A DNA stretch of 64,000 nt from Caballeronia peredens (GCA_001544595.2 FCOH02000006.1:186001-250000), one strand, 5' to 3'. Shown: positions 42,626 through 52,504, counted from the stretch's first letter. Notes: generated by a model from the sequence alone, not told the origin. Program-made: numbers and translations.

Positions 42626-44200
42626 ATGACACTTCGAAAATGGTTCGCCGCGATTGAGTTCATCGTAATGGTTTTCCTGATGACCTCATGCGCAAGCCTG
42701 CCGCCTCAGACCGGACGCATGGAAACCCACGCCTACACCGATACCGCCGGCACGCCGCTCGGCATCGCCTTTGCTCCGAGCGAGGCGGCGCACCCCGGCG
42801 ACAATGCGTTTCATCTGTTGTCGAACGGCATGGACGCTTTGATCGCGCGCGTGATCGTGAGCGAGACCGCTGCGCGCACGCTCGATCTCCAGTACTACAT
42901 CTGGCACGACGATCTGACCGGCCGCGAAATGGCCGCATCGGTGATGCGCGCAGCCGATCGCGGCGTGCGCGTACGCCTGCTTCTCGACGACCTCGGCACC
43001 AACGCCGACGATCAGTTTCTGCTTGCGCTCGCATCGCATCCGAACGTGGACGTGCGCCTCTTCAATCCGGTCGCGAGCCGCACATTCAAGAAGCTCGGCT
43101 CGGCGCTCGAATTCTTTCGCGTGAATCGGCGCATGCACAACAAGGCGCTCATCGCCGATAACCAGGCGGCCATTCTCGGCGGGCGCAATATCGGCGACGA
43201 ATACTTCGGTGCATCGAGCACGGTCGCGTTCGGCGATCTCGATGTGCTCGTGCACGGACCCGTGGTGCGGGAGGTATCGAGTGCATTCGATCTCTACTGG
43301 AATTCGGATGCCGCATACCCGATCGAGAATCTGATGGGCCGGCGCGCCGATCCCGAAGCGCTGGCGGCCTATCGCCAGAAGCTCGATGCCTATCTGCTGA
43401 CGGAATCGCATTCGCCTTATGTCGCGCAAGTCCGGGAGCGCATGGCGAGCGTGATCCAAGAGCGCGATACGGCGTTCTCATGGGGCAAGGCAACGCTGCT
43501 TTACGACGATCCCGCGAAGATCACGCGCGCGCCCGGCGATACGGAAGGGCATCTGATGTCGCAATTCAAGGCGCTGAGTCTCGATCCCGACAAGGAGATG
43601 CTGATCGTCTCGCCCTATTTCGTGCCGCGCAAGGAAGGCGTGCAATGGCTACGCTCGATGACATCGCGCGGCGTGCGCGTCACGGTGCTCACGAATTCGC
43701 TCGCGGCCACGGACGTCGCGGCGGTACATGCGGGTTATCAGCGTTATCGCAGGGACATGCTCGAAGCCGGCGTGCGTCTCTACGAACTAAAGCCTGCCGC
43801 CCCGTCGAACGACAAGGATGAAAAAAGCCAGAAGAAGACGACTTTCGGTTCATCGAAGGCGTCGCTGCATGCGAAGACTTATGTGTTCGATCGCACGCGC
43901 ATTTTCATCGGCTCGATGAATCTCGATCCGCGCTCGGTGGAGTTGAATACGGAGATCGGCGTGTATTGCGAAAGCGCGGACGCGGCGGAACAGGTGGCGG
44001 GCGGCATCGAGACGAATATAGATCGCATTGCGTGGCGCGTGGAGTTGCGCAACGACGGCACGGGAAACCAGCGCATGGTGTGGATCGACACCGATGCGAA
44101 CGGCAAGACGATCGTGCTCGACAGCGAGCCGGATGTGTCGGCGCTCAAGCGCGCGGGCATCTGGATGATGGGCATTCTGCCCATCGAATCGCAGTTGTGA
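42626..44200 (+). CDS. phospholipase D/cardiolipin synthase-family lipoprotein
   Basis: A 524-residue protein. The signal FIVMVFLMTSCASLP has a lipobox ending in Cys near residue 21, so it is a lipoprotein. Two HKD motifs are intact: RRMHNKALIADN (about residue 170) and SLHAKTYVFDR (about 420). It is of the ClsC/YmdC type, which makes cardiolipin or hydrolyses phosphodiesters at the membrane. It follows the TAXI gene by 29 bp in the same direction with AAGGA before the ATG, so the two may be co-transcribed. Confidence 0.87.
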   Translation: MTLRKWFAAIEFIVMVFLMTSCASLPPQTGRMETHAYTDTAGTPLGIAFAPSEAAHPGDNAFHLLSNGMDALIARVIVSETAARTLDLQYYIWHDDLTGREMAASVMRAADRGVRVRLLLDDLGTNADDQFLLALASHPNVDVRLFNPVASRTFKKLGSALEFFRVNRRMHNKALIADNQAAILGGRNIGDEYFGASSTVAFGDLDVLVHGPVVREVSSAFDLYWNSDAAYPIENLMGRRADPEALAAYRQKLDAYLLTESHSPYVAQVRERMASVIQERDTAFSWGKATLLYDDPAKITRAPGDTEGHLMSQFKALSLDPDKEMLIVSPYFVPRKEGVQWLRSMTSRGVRVTVLTNSLAATDVAAVHAGYQRYRRDMLEAGVRLYELKPAAPSNDKDEKSQKKTTFGSSKASLHAKTYVFDRTRIFIGSMNLDPRSVELNTEIGVYCESADAAEQVAGGIETNIDRIAWRVELRNDGTGNQRMVWIDTDANGKTIVLDSEPDVSALKRAGIWMMGILPIESQL

Positions 44201-44231
44201 GCGCGCGCTTCAGCAAGCGTTCAACATTCGG

Positions 44232-45209
44232 TCATTTGAAGCCGGAAACGGCATGCGGCAAATACGGCGCTTCGAGTTGCGCGATCTCTTCTGCCGTGAG
44301 ATTCAACAATAGCGCCGCGACTGCATCGCTCAAATGATTCGGCTTCGATGCACCGATGATCGGCGCGGTCACCGGCGCCTTCTGCGCCACCCACGCCAGC
44401 GCGACCTGCGCGCGCGGCACGCCGCGCGCCTTCGCCACGGCAGCGACCGCTTCGACCACGGCGCGATCCGCGTCGTTGGTCTGATACAGCGTGCTGCCGA
44501 AGCTGTCCGACTCCTGACGCTCGCTCGTCGCGTCCCAGTCGCGCGTGAGACGCCCGCGCGCGAGCGGACTCCATGGCATCACGCCGATGCCCTGATCCTT
44601 GCACAACGGAAGCATTTCACGCTCTTCCTCGCGATAGAGCAGGTTCAAATGGTTCTGCATAGTCTTGAACTCGGTCCAGCCATTCGCGCGCGACGTGTAG
44701 AGCGCCTTGCTGAACTGCCACGCATACATCGACGAAGCGCCGATATAACGCGCCTTGCCCGCCTTCACGACATCGTGCAGCGCTTCGAGCGTTTCCTCGA
44801 TCGGCGTCGAATAGTCCCAGCGATGGATCTGGTACAGATCGACGTAGTCGGTGCCCAGACGCCGCAGGCTGTTGTCGATCTCGTTGAAGATCGCCTTGCG
44901 CGATAATCCTGCGCCGTTCGGCCCGGGACGCATACGGTTGAATACTTTCGTCGCGATCACGATATCGTCACGCTTCGTGAAGTCGCGCAGCGCACGTCCG
45001 ACGATTTCCTCAGACGTGCCGTCGGAGTACACATTGGCCGTATCGAAGAAATTGATGCCCGCGTCGAGCGCCTGCTGAATGAGCGGACGGCTCTTTTCTT
45101 CGTCGAGCGTCCACGGATGCGTGCCGCGGTCGGCGACACCATACGTCATGCAGCCGAGACAAAGCCGCGATACGTCGAGGCCGGTCGAGCCCAGTTTCAC
45201 GTAATCCAT
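44232..45209 (-). CDS. aldo/keto reductase
   Basis: A 325-residue (beta/alpha)8 NADPH-dependent oxidoreductase. The catalytic tetrad is visible: Asp in NFFDTANVYSDG, Tyr in the same stretch, Lys in IVIATKVFN and His in DLYQIHRWDYSTP. It belongs to the YakC/AKR13-like branch (MTYGVADRGTHPW, MPWSPLARGRLTRDW). It reduces aldehydes or 2-oxo compounds; the substrate is unknown. AAGGAG lies about 10 nt before the ATG. Its 3' end is convergent with the phospholipase gene. Confidence 0.88.
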   Translation of the reverse strand: MDYVKLGSTGLDVSRLCLGCMTYGVADRGTHPWTLDEEKSRPLIQQALDAGINFFDTANVYSDGTSEEIVGRALRDFTKRDDIVIATKVFNRMRPGPNGAGLSRKAIFNEIDNSLRRLGTDYVDLYQIHRWDYSTPIEETLEALHDVVKAGKARYIGASSMYAWQFSKALYTSRANGWTEFKTMQNHLNLLYREEEREMLPLCKDQGIGVMPWSPLARGRLTRDWDATSERQESDSFGSTLYQTNDADRAVVEAVAAVAKARGVPRAQVALAWVAQKAPVTAPIIGASKPNHLSDAVAALLLNLTAEEIAQLEAPYLPHAVSGFK

Positions 45210-45315
45210 CGTGCAAATCTCCTTGCGAAGCGAAATGACATGCGCGAGCGCTCGCGCATGAGCGACGAAAACCTGAAGATTAACGCAGCAAAGCGCGTCG
45301 CGCTTTCATTACGGC

Positions 45316-46212
45316 TTACAAGGTCAGCACGTTGACCGCCACATCCACATGATGCGCGCCGCCGCCGAGTATCATGCCGCGCAACAGCGACACATCGCTG
45401 TAGTCCCGGCCGGTGGCGAGCGTCACGTGATCGAGATCGGCCAGCACGTCGTTGGTCGGATCGAGATCGATCCAGCCGCTTTGCGGACAATGCACCGAAA
45501 CCCACGCGTGCGATGCATCCGCGCCGATGAGCCGCGGATGTCCCGGCGGCGGATCGTTGCGCAAGTATCCGCTCACATAGCGCGCCGGAAGTCCCAGTGC
45601 ACGCAGGCAGCCGATCATCACTTGCGAGAAGTCCTGGCATACGCCGTGCCGCAACTCGAATGCGCGTGACGCAGGTGTATCGAATGACGTCGACGAAGGC
45701 CGGTATTCGAAGTCCGCATGAATGCGGTGCATCAGATCGATCGCGCCGGTAACGAGCGGCGTGTCCGCAGCGAAACTTGCCTGCGCATAGTCCCGCAATT
45801 CATGTTCGAGGGAGATGTTGGGCGACGCATAACAAAACTCGCTTTCGACGAAGAACGGCGCGCCCGCACTGTAGCGCAGGCGTTGCGCGACTTGTTCCCA
45901 CGGCGGCGTCGCATCGGCATCGAGCGTGTTCCAGCGCGGCATCAGACGCACCGTGGTCTCGCTCGTCATCGAAAGACGTTCGTGCGGTGCGTCGAGCGAA
46001 AAATACAGCACGTCGTTGCCGAATGCATCGACACGGCTGTGCACATAAGACGGCACCGGCTCGATGCGTTCCGTATGCGAAATCACTTGTTGCCACGGGC
46101 AATGCAGCGGACGAATGGTCGCGAGATGCTGGGCGATCTCGACCGGCGTCGAATAGCGATAGGTCGTGCGATGCGTGACCGCGAGCACCGTGTCGTCGAT
46201 GCCGATGTTCAT
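45316..46212 (-). CDS. transglutaminase-like protein with bacterial transglutaminase N-terminal domain
   Basis: A 298-residue protein. The N-terminal beta domain (about 10-95; THRTTYRYSTPVEIAQHLATI) is followed by a transglutaminase-core cysteine protease fold. The catalytic triad is Cys192 (HGVCQDFSQ), His235 (ASHAWVSV) and Asp251 (DLDPTND). Such enzymes hydrolyse or transfer amide bonds of peptides. Its ATG at 46212 overlaps the stop of the ATP-grasp/alpha-E gene (ATGA), so it is translated coupled to that ligase. It is part of a predicted peptide-ligase system. Confidence 0.88.
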   Translation of the reverse strand: MNIGIDDTVLAVTHRTTYRYSTPVEIAQHLATIRPLHCPWQQVISHTERIEPVPSYVHSRVDAFGNDVLYFSLDAPHERLSMTSETTVRLMPRWNTLDADATPPWEQVAQRLRYSAGAPFFVESEFCYASPNISLEHELRDYAQASFAADTPLVTGAIDLMHRIHADFEYRPSSTSFDTPASRAFELRHGVCQDFSQVMIGCLRALGLPARYVSGYLRNDPPPGHPRLIGADASHAWVSVHCPQSGWIDLDPTNDVLADLDHVTLATGRDYSDVSLLRGMILGGGAHHVDVAVNVLTL

Positions 46213-48833
46213 GCCGACACCTGCGCTGCAAGCGTATTTGCATGGCTGAAGTAGCGCGCGCTCACTTCGCTCGATGCCGCGCTCACGGATGCAACGAGTC
46301 TGTCGCACAGCGCGATCAATGCATCGTAGCTACCGTTCTTCCCGGTCTCGCATAGCGCCGCGAGTGACGGCAATGCATCGGCATGCGTGAGCAGATCGGC
46401 GAAACGCGTCGCCTGTGCGCGCCGCGCGCCGCCCGCGGCCGCCGCGATTTCATCGAGCTTCGTGCGCAAGCGCGCGTAGACGCCATAGAGTCCGCGCGGA
46501 TTGGTCTGATCGACGACGATCAGATCGATCAGCGCCGGAACTTCGAGCCTTCCCGGATAGAGCGAACGATACGTGAGCGTGCTGTCGAAGAGCTGCAGCA
46601 GCAGATCGAAACCGGCCGGCGATGCAAGCGTGCCGCGCTCGGCAACGACGCGCAGGAATGTGGACATCGTGGCGACGCGTTCGATATGCCGGCCGATGAA
46701 CAACAGACGCCACGCTTCGTCGCGCGTCATGCGATCGCCTTGTGCCCCGCTGATCGCGCACAACTGCGTCGCGAGATGTTCGAGCGCGCTCGCGAGCATC
46801 ACACGATCGTAATCGCGGCCGATGCGCGGCATTCCTTCTGCATCGGTATCGGCGAGAGCAAGACGTTCGAGCGCGTCGCGGAAGTCGTTGCGCGACGCGA
46901 GAATCGTGCGCCAGTGATCGGTCGAAAGACGGTCGCGTATCTCGCCGCATGCGCGCACCTGATCCGCGAGATTGCTGCCGATGCTCGTCGCGCGGCTGGA
47001 ATCCGGCAACCCCGCCAGCAAGACGCGTTCGAACGCCTGCGGCGTACTGCGCGCGAGCGTATCGACCGACGGAATCAATCCACATTGGGATGCGAGTTCC
47101 GCGAGCGTCGGGAAGAGTTCTTCTGCGTCGCTGCCATCCAGCGTGCCAAGCAGAAGACGGCACAGCCGCACATTGTTTTCGGCGCGTTCGCCATAGCGGC
47201 CGGCCCAGAACAGGTTCTCCGCCGCACGACTCGACACCGTGCGATGCTTGCGCAGGTCGCCGGGCTTCATCGGCGTCGGACGCAGCGACACCGCGCCGCC
47301 CGGCTGACTCGACATCACCCATGTATCGACGCTGCTGCCACCGAATTGCATCGACACTGTCGCGCGTTTATCGGCGGCAAGTCGCGTGAAGCCGCCGGGC
47401 ATCACGCTCCAGCTTCCGTCGATGTTCGCGATCGCATAGGCGCGCAAGACACACGGACGAGAGCCGAGCGCGCCGTCATGAAAGCGCGGCGCACTGGAAA
47501 AAGGCAGGTGCTCCTGAATCGTGAAGACGTCCGGTGCGCGCTCGATGCGTTCGCGCCACGCCGCAAGCTCCTGCACGCCCGCATCGATGCCCGGCGCCTG
47601 ATCGGCCTGCGCGCCCGGCCATGTCGGCGCAATGAGCGCGCTTTGCAGATGCTCGAATGCTTCATTGCGAGCCGCTTCCTCGCCGCACCACCATGTCGGC
47701 ACGGTCGGCAATTCGAGCGTTTCGCCGAGCAACGCCTGTGCGAGACCCGGCAAAAACGCATTGAGCGCGGGCGATTCCGTGAAGCCCGCACCCGGCACGT
47801 TCGACACCATCACATTGCCCGCGCGCATCACCTGCAAAAGGCCCGGCACGCCGATGCTCGAATCCGCGCGTAATTCGACGGGGTCACAGAACGCATCGTC
47901 GAGACGCCGCAACACGGCATGCACGCGCGACAAGCCCGCCAGCGTCTTGAGATAGAGCTTGTCGTGACGCACCGTGAGGTCCTTGCCTTCGACAAGCGTC
48001 ACGCCGAAATAGCGCGCGAGAAACACATGCTCGAAGTAGGTTTCGCTGAACGGGCCCGGGCTCAGTAACGCGATATGCGGCGCATCGTTCGATGCATCGC
48101 TGCGTCCGCCTTCGTCGTCGCGCATGGTGGCGCGCGCGGCTTGCGCGATCGTCGCGATGAGTTGCGAATACGTCGCAGCGAGCCGGCTCACGCGCATCGC
48201 GCGAAACGGATCGGCAAACAAGGTCGCGACGATCAGCCGGTTTTCCAGCGCATAACCAAGGCCCGATGGCACTTCGGTCCGATGCGCGATGACGGTCCAC
48301 GCACCCGACGGCGCGCGCGCGAGATCGACGGCGACGATCTGCAGAAAACGGCCGAGCGGCGGCACGAAGCCCTTCACCGCGCGCAGATAGCCGGGATGAC
48401 CGAACACGAGCGCGCCCGGCAGTAGACCGCGATGAAGCAGCGTCTGCGGTCCGTACACATCGGCGACGATGGCCTCCATCAAGCGCGCGCGCTGGGCCAC
48501 GCCGCGTTCGATCGCCGCCCATTCTTCTTCGTCGATGATGAGCGGCAGAAGATCGAGCGACCACGCGCGCGGCTTGCCGTTGTCGGCATAGACGTTATAG
48601 GTGATGTCGTTATCGCGCACTTGCTGCGCGACCGCGGCAACGCCGTCGTCGAGCCTTGCGATGCCCTGTTCACCGAGCAACTCGAAGAACTGACGCCACG
48701 GTTCGCGCAATTGCCCCGTCGCGTCGCGCAACTCGTCCCAATGTCCTTCGCGCGCCGGCAGCGTGCGCAGCAGCGCGAGGGCATCGACGCGGGCCGCGGC
48801 AATGTCGAAGGGCAAGCTCGATTGATAAGCCAA
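46209..48833 (-). CDS. circularly permuted ATP-grasp + alpha-E fusion protein
   Basis: An 874-residue protein joining two domains that are separate genes at 53592-56150. The ATP-grasp part (about 80-490) has the permuted family motifs YNVYADNGKPRAWSLDLLPL, FGHPGYLRAVKG, RTEVPSGLGYALENRL, LLSPGPFSETYFEHVFLARYFGV and RADSSIGVPGLLQVMRAGNV. The alpha-E helical part (about 540-860) starts SRAAENLFWAGRYGERAENNVRL. These proteins are predicted ATP-dependent amide ligases. It is coupled to the transglutaminase gene downstream and follows the DUF2126 transglutaminase, whose stop is 38 bp upstream. The ribosome site is weak. Confidence 0.88.
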   Translation of the reverse strand: MAYQSSLPFDIAAARVDALALLRTLPAREGHWDELRDATGQLREPWRQFFELLGEQGIARLDDGVAAVAQQVRDNDITYNVYADNGKPRAWSLDLLPLIIDEEEWAAIERGVAQRARLMEAIVADVYGPQTLLHRGLLPGALVFGHPGYLRAVKGFVPPLGRFLQIVAVDLARAPSGAWTVIAHRTEVPSGLGYALENRLIVATLFADPFRAMRVSRLAATYSQLIATIAQAARATMRDDEGGRSDASNDAPHIALLSPGPFSETYFEHVFLARYFGVTLVEGKDLTVRHDKLYLKTLAGLSRVHAVLRRLDDAFCDPVELRADSSIGVPGLLQVMRAGNVMVSNVPGAGFTESPALNAFLPGLAQALLGETLELPTVPTWWCGEEAARNEAFEHLQSALIAPTWPGAQADQAPGIDAGVQELAAWRERIERAPDVFTIQEHLPFSSAPRFHDGALGSRPCVLRAYAIANIDGSWSVMPGGFTRLAADKRATVSMQFGGSSVDTWVMSSQPGGAVSLRPTPMKPGDLRKHRTVSSRAAENLFWAGRYGERAENNVRLCRLLLGTLDGSDAEELFPTLAELASQCGLIPSVDTLARSTPQAFERVLLAGLPDSSRATSIGSNLADQVRACGEIRDRLSTDHWRTILASRNDFRDALERLALADTDAEGMPRIGRDYDRVMLASALEHLATQLCAISGAQGDRMTRDEAWRLLFIGRHIERVATMSTFLRVVAERGTLASPAGFDLLLQLFDSTLTYRSLYPGRLEVPALIDLIVVDQTNPRGLYGVYARLRTKLDEIAAAAGGARRAQATRFADLLTHADALPSLAALCETGKNGSYDALIALCDRLVASVSAASSEVSARYFSHANTLAAQVSA

Positions 48834-48871
48834 AGTTGTCTCTGTTCTTTATTCGAATGATGATCGTGCGT

Positions 48872-51800
48872 TCAACGATAGCGCAGGTCGAGTGTGAACG
48901 GAAATTCGAGGCTGCGCTCACGCGCATCGACGCGCATCGCACCGGGCGTGTGCCCCGTCGCGAAGAAGCGCGCGCGCCGCCGGCTCTCCGCTTCATATGC
49001 GTTGACCGGGAACGTCTGATAGTTGCGCCCGCCCGGATGCGCAACATGATACTGACAGCCGCCGAGCGCACGCCCCGTCCATGTATCGACGATATCGAAG
49101 GTCAGCGGCGCATGCACGTCGATGGTCGGATGCAGCGACGCCGACTGCGACCACGCGCGAAAGCGCACCCCGGCGACGTATTCGCTGACGCGGCCGGTTG
49201 ATTGCAGCGGCAACGGCACGCCGTTCACGGTGACGACATGTCGATCGCCGTTCAGGCCGAGGGCACGCACCTCGAGGCGCTCGACCGACGAATCCACATA
49301 GCGCACGGTCCCGCCCGTGGCACCCTCTTCGCCCATCACATGCCACGGTTCGAGCGCGTTGCGGATCGTCAGTGAAATGCCGCTCGTGTCGTACGCGCCG
49401 ACGAGCGGAAAGCGGAACTCGAAGTGCGGGGCAAACCAGCTGCGCTCGAACGCAAAGCCGGCATCGCGCAATTCGGCGAGCACGTCGTCGAAGTCCATCT
49501 GCACGAAGGTGCCGAGCATGAAGCGGTCATGTAGTTCCGTGCCCCAACGCGTGAGACGCGCCGTATAGGGCTTATCCCAGAAGCGTGCGACGAGTGCGCG
49601 CAGCAGCAGTTGCTGCACGAGACTCATGCGTGCGTGCGGCGGCATTTCGAAGCCGCGCAGTTCGAGCAGACCGAGTCGGCCTGTGGGGCCATCGGGCGAA
49701 TACAGCTTGTCGATGCAGAATTCGGCGCGGTGCGTGTTGCCTGTCACGTCGATGAGAATGTTCCGCAGGATACGATCGACGAGCCACGGCGGCACGGTCG
49801 CGGTGCCGCGTCCGCCGAGCTGATCGAGCTGACGTTGCAGTTCGGCAAATGCGATTTCGAGTTCATAAACCTGATCGTTGCGTGCTTCGTCGATGCGCGG
49901 CGCCTGGCTCGTCGGTCCGATGAACAGACCCGAGAACAGCATCGACAGCGACGGATGGTTGAGCCAGTACGCGATCAGGCTCGCCAGCAAATCGGGGCGC
50001 CGCAAGAACGGGCTGTCTGCCGGTGTCGCGCCGCCGAGCACGAAATGATTGCCGCCGCCCGTTCCGGTATGCCGCCCGTCGAGCATGAATTTCTCGGGGC
50101 TCAGATACGTTTCGTGCGCCGCGTTATAGAGAAACTCGGTGTGCGCGACGAGATCGCTCCAGTTCGCGGCCGGATGAATGTTCACTTCGATCACGCCCGG
50201 ATCGGGCGTCACCTGCAGCATCTTGAGACGCGGGTCGCGCGGCGGCGGATAACCTTCGACGATCACCGGAATGCCGAGCTCGGCAGCGGTCGCCTCCACG
50301 GCGGCGAGCAGGTCGAGATAGTCGTCGAGCGCCGTGACCGGCGGCATGAAGACGTGCATGAGCTTGTTGCCGTTGCCGAGCTTCTTCAGCGCGTCGGCTT
50401 CGGCCTTCGGTCCCGCCGCGCGCGCCGGATCACGCGCTTCCACGCACAACGCCGTACGCGTCAGCGCGCCGGCTGACTCGCCGCGCCGGGGCATGCGGTC
50501 CTCAGCCGGCCCTGAAGAATCCGACGAACCTGGCGAACCGGCGAAAGCGGTCGGGCGGCCAGACGTGCTCGCGCCGGCATTTTGCATGCGTAATTCAACA
50601 TCCAGATCTGCATATTGCATGCGTAATTCAGCCGCGGTTCGCAGCGGCGTTGTCGGTGCGAAAGGATCATGCTCGTGCTGCCACGGGTAGTCGGCCGGCG
50701 ACACCCACGGCAGGGAATCGAGCGGCAGCCGGTAGCCCATCGGCGAATCGCCCGGCGTCAGGTACATGCGGTTGTCGCGGAAGAACCAGGAACCGCTCAG
50801 CCAGCGGCCCGGCTGCTTCGCGGACGCGTCTTCGCGCGAGATCGGCAGCACGTAACCGGTCACAGACGGCAGCCCGGCATCGAACACGCGGCGCAGGCGC
50901 GCGCGCTCCTGTTCGTCGTCGAGGCGCGAATCGAACGGATCGACGTTCACCGGTAATCGGCGTTCGCGCCACAGGTAATACCAACTGTCCTCGAACGCCG
51001 GTTGAATGTATTTTGAATCCAAAGACAATTTGCCCACGAGATGTTGGATGAAACGCGCCGCGTCCTCCGATGTGTACGACGCAGGCTGCCGCTCGTCGGC
51101 GAATAGCGCGGGATCGTGCCAGCACGGTTCGCCGTCCGCGCGCCAGAACAGCGACAGCGCCCAGCGCGGCAACTGCTCGCCCGGATACCACTTGCCTTGC
51201 CCGATATGAAGAAAGCCGCTCGCGCCGTACTCCGCGCGCAGCTTTTCTATCAGCGAAACCGCGTAAGAGCGCTTCGTCGGGCCGAGCGCATCGGTATTCC
51301 ATTCGGGTGCGTCGCGGTCGCGCACGGCAACGTAGGTCGGCTCGCCGCCCATCGTCAGACGCACATCGGCCGCGTCGAGCCGCGCATCCACTTGCTCGCC
51401 CATGCGCAGTACCGCGCTCCAGTCTTCCTCGCTGTAGGGTTTGGTCACGCGCGGCGTCTCGAGCACGCGCTCGATCGACATCGTGTGCGCGAATTCGACT
51501 TCGCATTTCTCCACGGCGCCGGAGACGGGCGCGGCGCTGTCGGGTTCCGGCGTGCATGCGACAGGAATGTGCCCTTCGCCCGCGAGCAGGCCCGAGGTCG
51601 GATCGAAGCCGATCCAGCCGGCGCCCGGCAGATACACCTCGCACCACGCGTGCAGATCGGTAAAGTCGACTTCAGTGCCGCTGGGACCGTCGAGCGATTT
51701 GGTGTCCGGCGCGAGCTGCAGCAGATATCCCGAAACGAAGCGCGCCGCGAGACCGAGATGCCGCAATGTCTCGACGAGCAGCCAACCCGAGTCACGGCAC

Positions 51801-52336
51801 GAGCCCGCCGCGGTCTCCAGCGTTTCCTCCGGCGTCTGCACGCCGGGCTCCATGCGGATCAGATAACGGATCTCGTGCGCCAGCCGCTGATTAAGACCGA
51901 CGAGAAAGTCCATCGTGGCGCTGGGCGTTCTGTCGATACTTTCGACGAATGCCGCGAAGCGCGGAGACAACTCGCGCTTGACCATGTAAGGCGCGAGATC
52001 ATGCAGCAATTCCGGGGCATACGCGAACGGAAATTTCTCCGCCGCTGGCTCGAGAAAAAAGTCGAACGGGTTATAGACGGCCATCTCGGCGACGAGATCG
52101 ACCGTCACCTTGAATTCGCGCGTTTTCTCGGGAAAAACGAGGCGCGCCTGATAGTTCGCGAAAGCGTCCTGCTGCCAGTTGATGAAGTGATTCTCGGGCT
52201 CGACGCGCATCGAATACGACACGATCGGCGTGCGGCAATGAGGCGCGGGGCGCAAGCGCACGACCTGCGGCGAAAGACCGACGAGGCGGTCGTAGCGGTA
52301 ATGCGTGACATGGTTCAACGCGACGCGAATGGACAC
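48872..52336 (-). CDS. large transglutaminase with C-terminal DUF2126 domain
   Basis: An 1154-residue protein starting with GTG, with AAGGAG 6 nt upstream. The N-terminal transglutaminase domain (about 1-260) has the triad Cys180 (GSCRDSG), His229 (DLHAWCEVY) and Asp245 (GFDPTSG). The rest is DUF2126 (about 300-1154), with VDARLDAADVRLTMGGEPTYVAV and conserved GTGGGNHFVLGGATPADSPFLRRPDLLASL. A linker at about 565-600 contains an 11-codon in-frame repeat (ELRMQ at 570-574 and again at 581-585) formed by two copies of the dispersed DNA repeat. It heads the leftward module with the ATP-grasp/alpha-E and small transglutaminase genes. Confidence 0.88.
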   Translation of the reverse strand: MSIRVALNHVTHYRYDRLVGLSPQVVRLRPAPHCRTPIVSYSMRVEPENHFINWQQDAFANYQARLVFPEKTREFKVTVDLVAEMAVYNPFDFFLEPAAEKFPFAYAPELLHDLAPYMVKRELSPRFAAFVESIDRTPSATMDFLVGLNQRLAHEIRYLIRMEPGVQTPEETLETAAGSCRDSGWLLVETLRHLGLAARFVSGYLLQLAPDTKSLDGPSGTEVDFTDLHAWCEVYLPGAGWIGFDPTSGLLAGEGHIPVACTPEPDSAAPVSGAVEKCEVEFAHTMSIERVLETPRVTKPYSEEDWSAVLRMGEQVDARLDAADVRLTMGGEPTYVAVRDRDAPEWNTDALGPTKRSYAVSLIEKLRAEYGASGFLHIGQGKWYPGEQLPRWALSLFWRADGEPCWHDPALFADERQPASYTSEDAARFIQHLVGKLSLDSKYIQPAFEDSWYYLWRERRLPVNVDPFDSRLDDEQERARLRRVFDAGLPSVTGYVLPISREDASAKQPGRWLSGSWFFRDNRMYLTPGDSPMGYRLPLDSLPWVSPADYPWQHEHDPFAPTTPLRTAAELRMQYADLDVELRMQNAGASTSGRPTAFAGSPGSSDSSGPAEDRMPRRGESAGALTRTALCVEARDPARAAGPKAEADALKKLGNGNKLMHVFMPPVTALDDYLDLLAAVEATAAELGIPVIVEGYPPPRDPRLKMLQVTPDPGVIEVNIHPAANWSDLVAHTEFLYNAAHETYLSPEKFMLDGRHTGTGGGNHFVLGGATPADSPFLRRPDLLASLIAYWLNHPSLSMLFSGLFIGPTSQAPRIDEARNDQVYELEIAFAELQRQLDQLGGRGTATVPPWLVDRILRNILIDVTGNTHRAEFCIDKLYSPDGPTGRLGLLELRGFEMPPHARMSLVQQLLLRALVARFWDKPYTARLTRWGTELHDRFMLGTFVQMDFDDVLAELRDAGFAFERSWFAPHFEFRFPLVGAYDTSGISLTIRNALEPWHVMGEEGATGGTVRYVDSSVERLEVRALGLNGDRHVVTVNGVPLPLQSTGRVSEYVAGVRFRAWSQSASLHPTIDVHAPLTFDIVDTWTGRALGGCQYHVAHPGGRNYQTFPVNAYEAESRRRARFFATGHTPGAMRVDARERSLEFPFTLDLRYR
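50576..50629. repeat. paired GGCATT-family repeat inside a coding sequence
   Basis: Two 20-bp copies, 50577-50596 and 50610-50629, GCATnTTGCATGCGTAATTC, differ at one base and are 33 bp apart. They lie in frame in the DUF2126 transglutaminase gene and encode ELRMQ twice. Bases 50576-50589 (GGCATTTTGCATGC) are the 14-mer shared exactly with 8735-8748 and 34183-34196 (reverse strand). Confidence 0.85.
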
Positions 52337-52504
52337 ACCCTGCTCCTTTATTCAAATGACGCCGTGCGCGCAAGCGGTCTGCGCACCCGTTTTTTTGCTT
52401 GTCATGGAAAAGACGATGGCTTTGCGGCACGATGATTGCGACATCTTCGCCGACATCGCAAGCGCACGCGCACGACGCGCGATTCCATTTCTCCCGGCTA
52501 CCCG

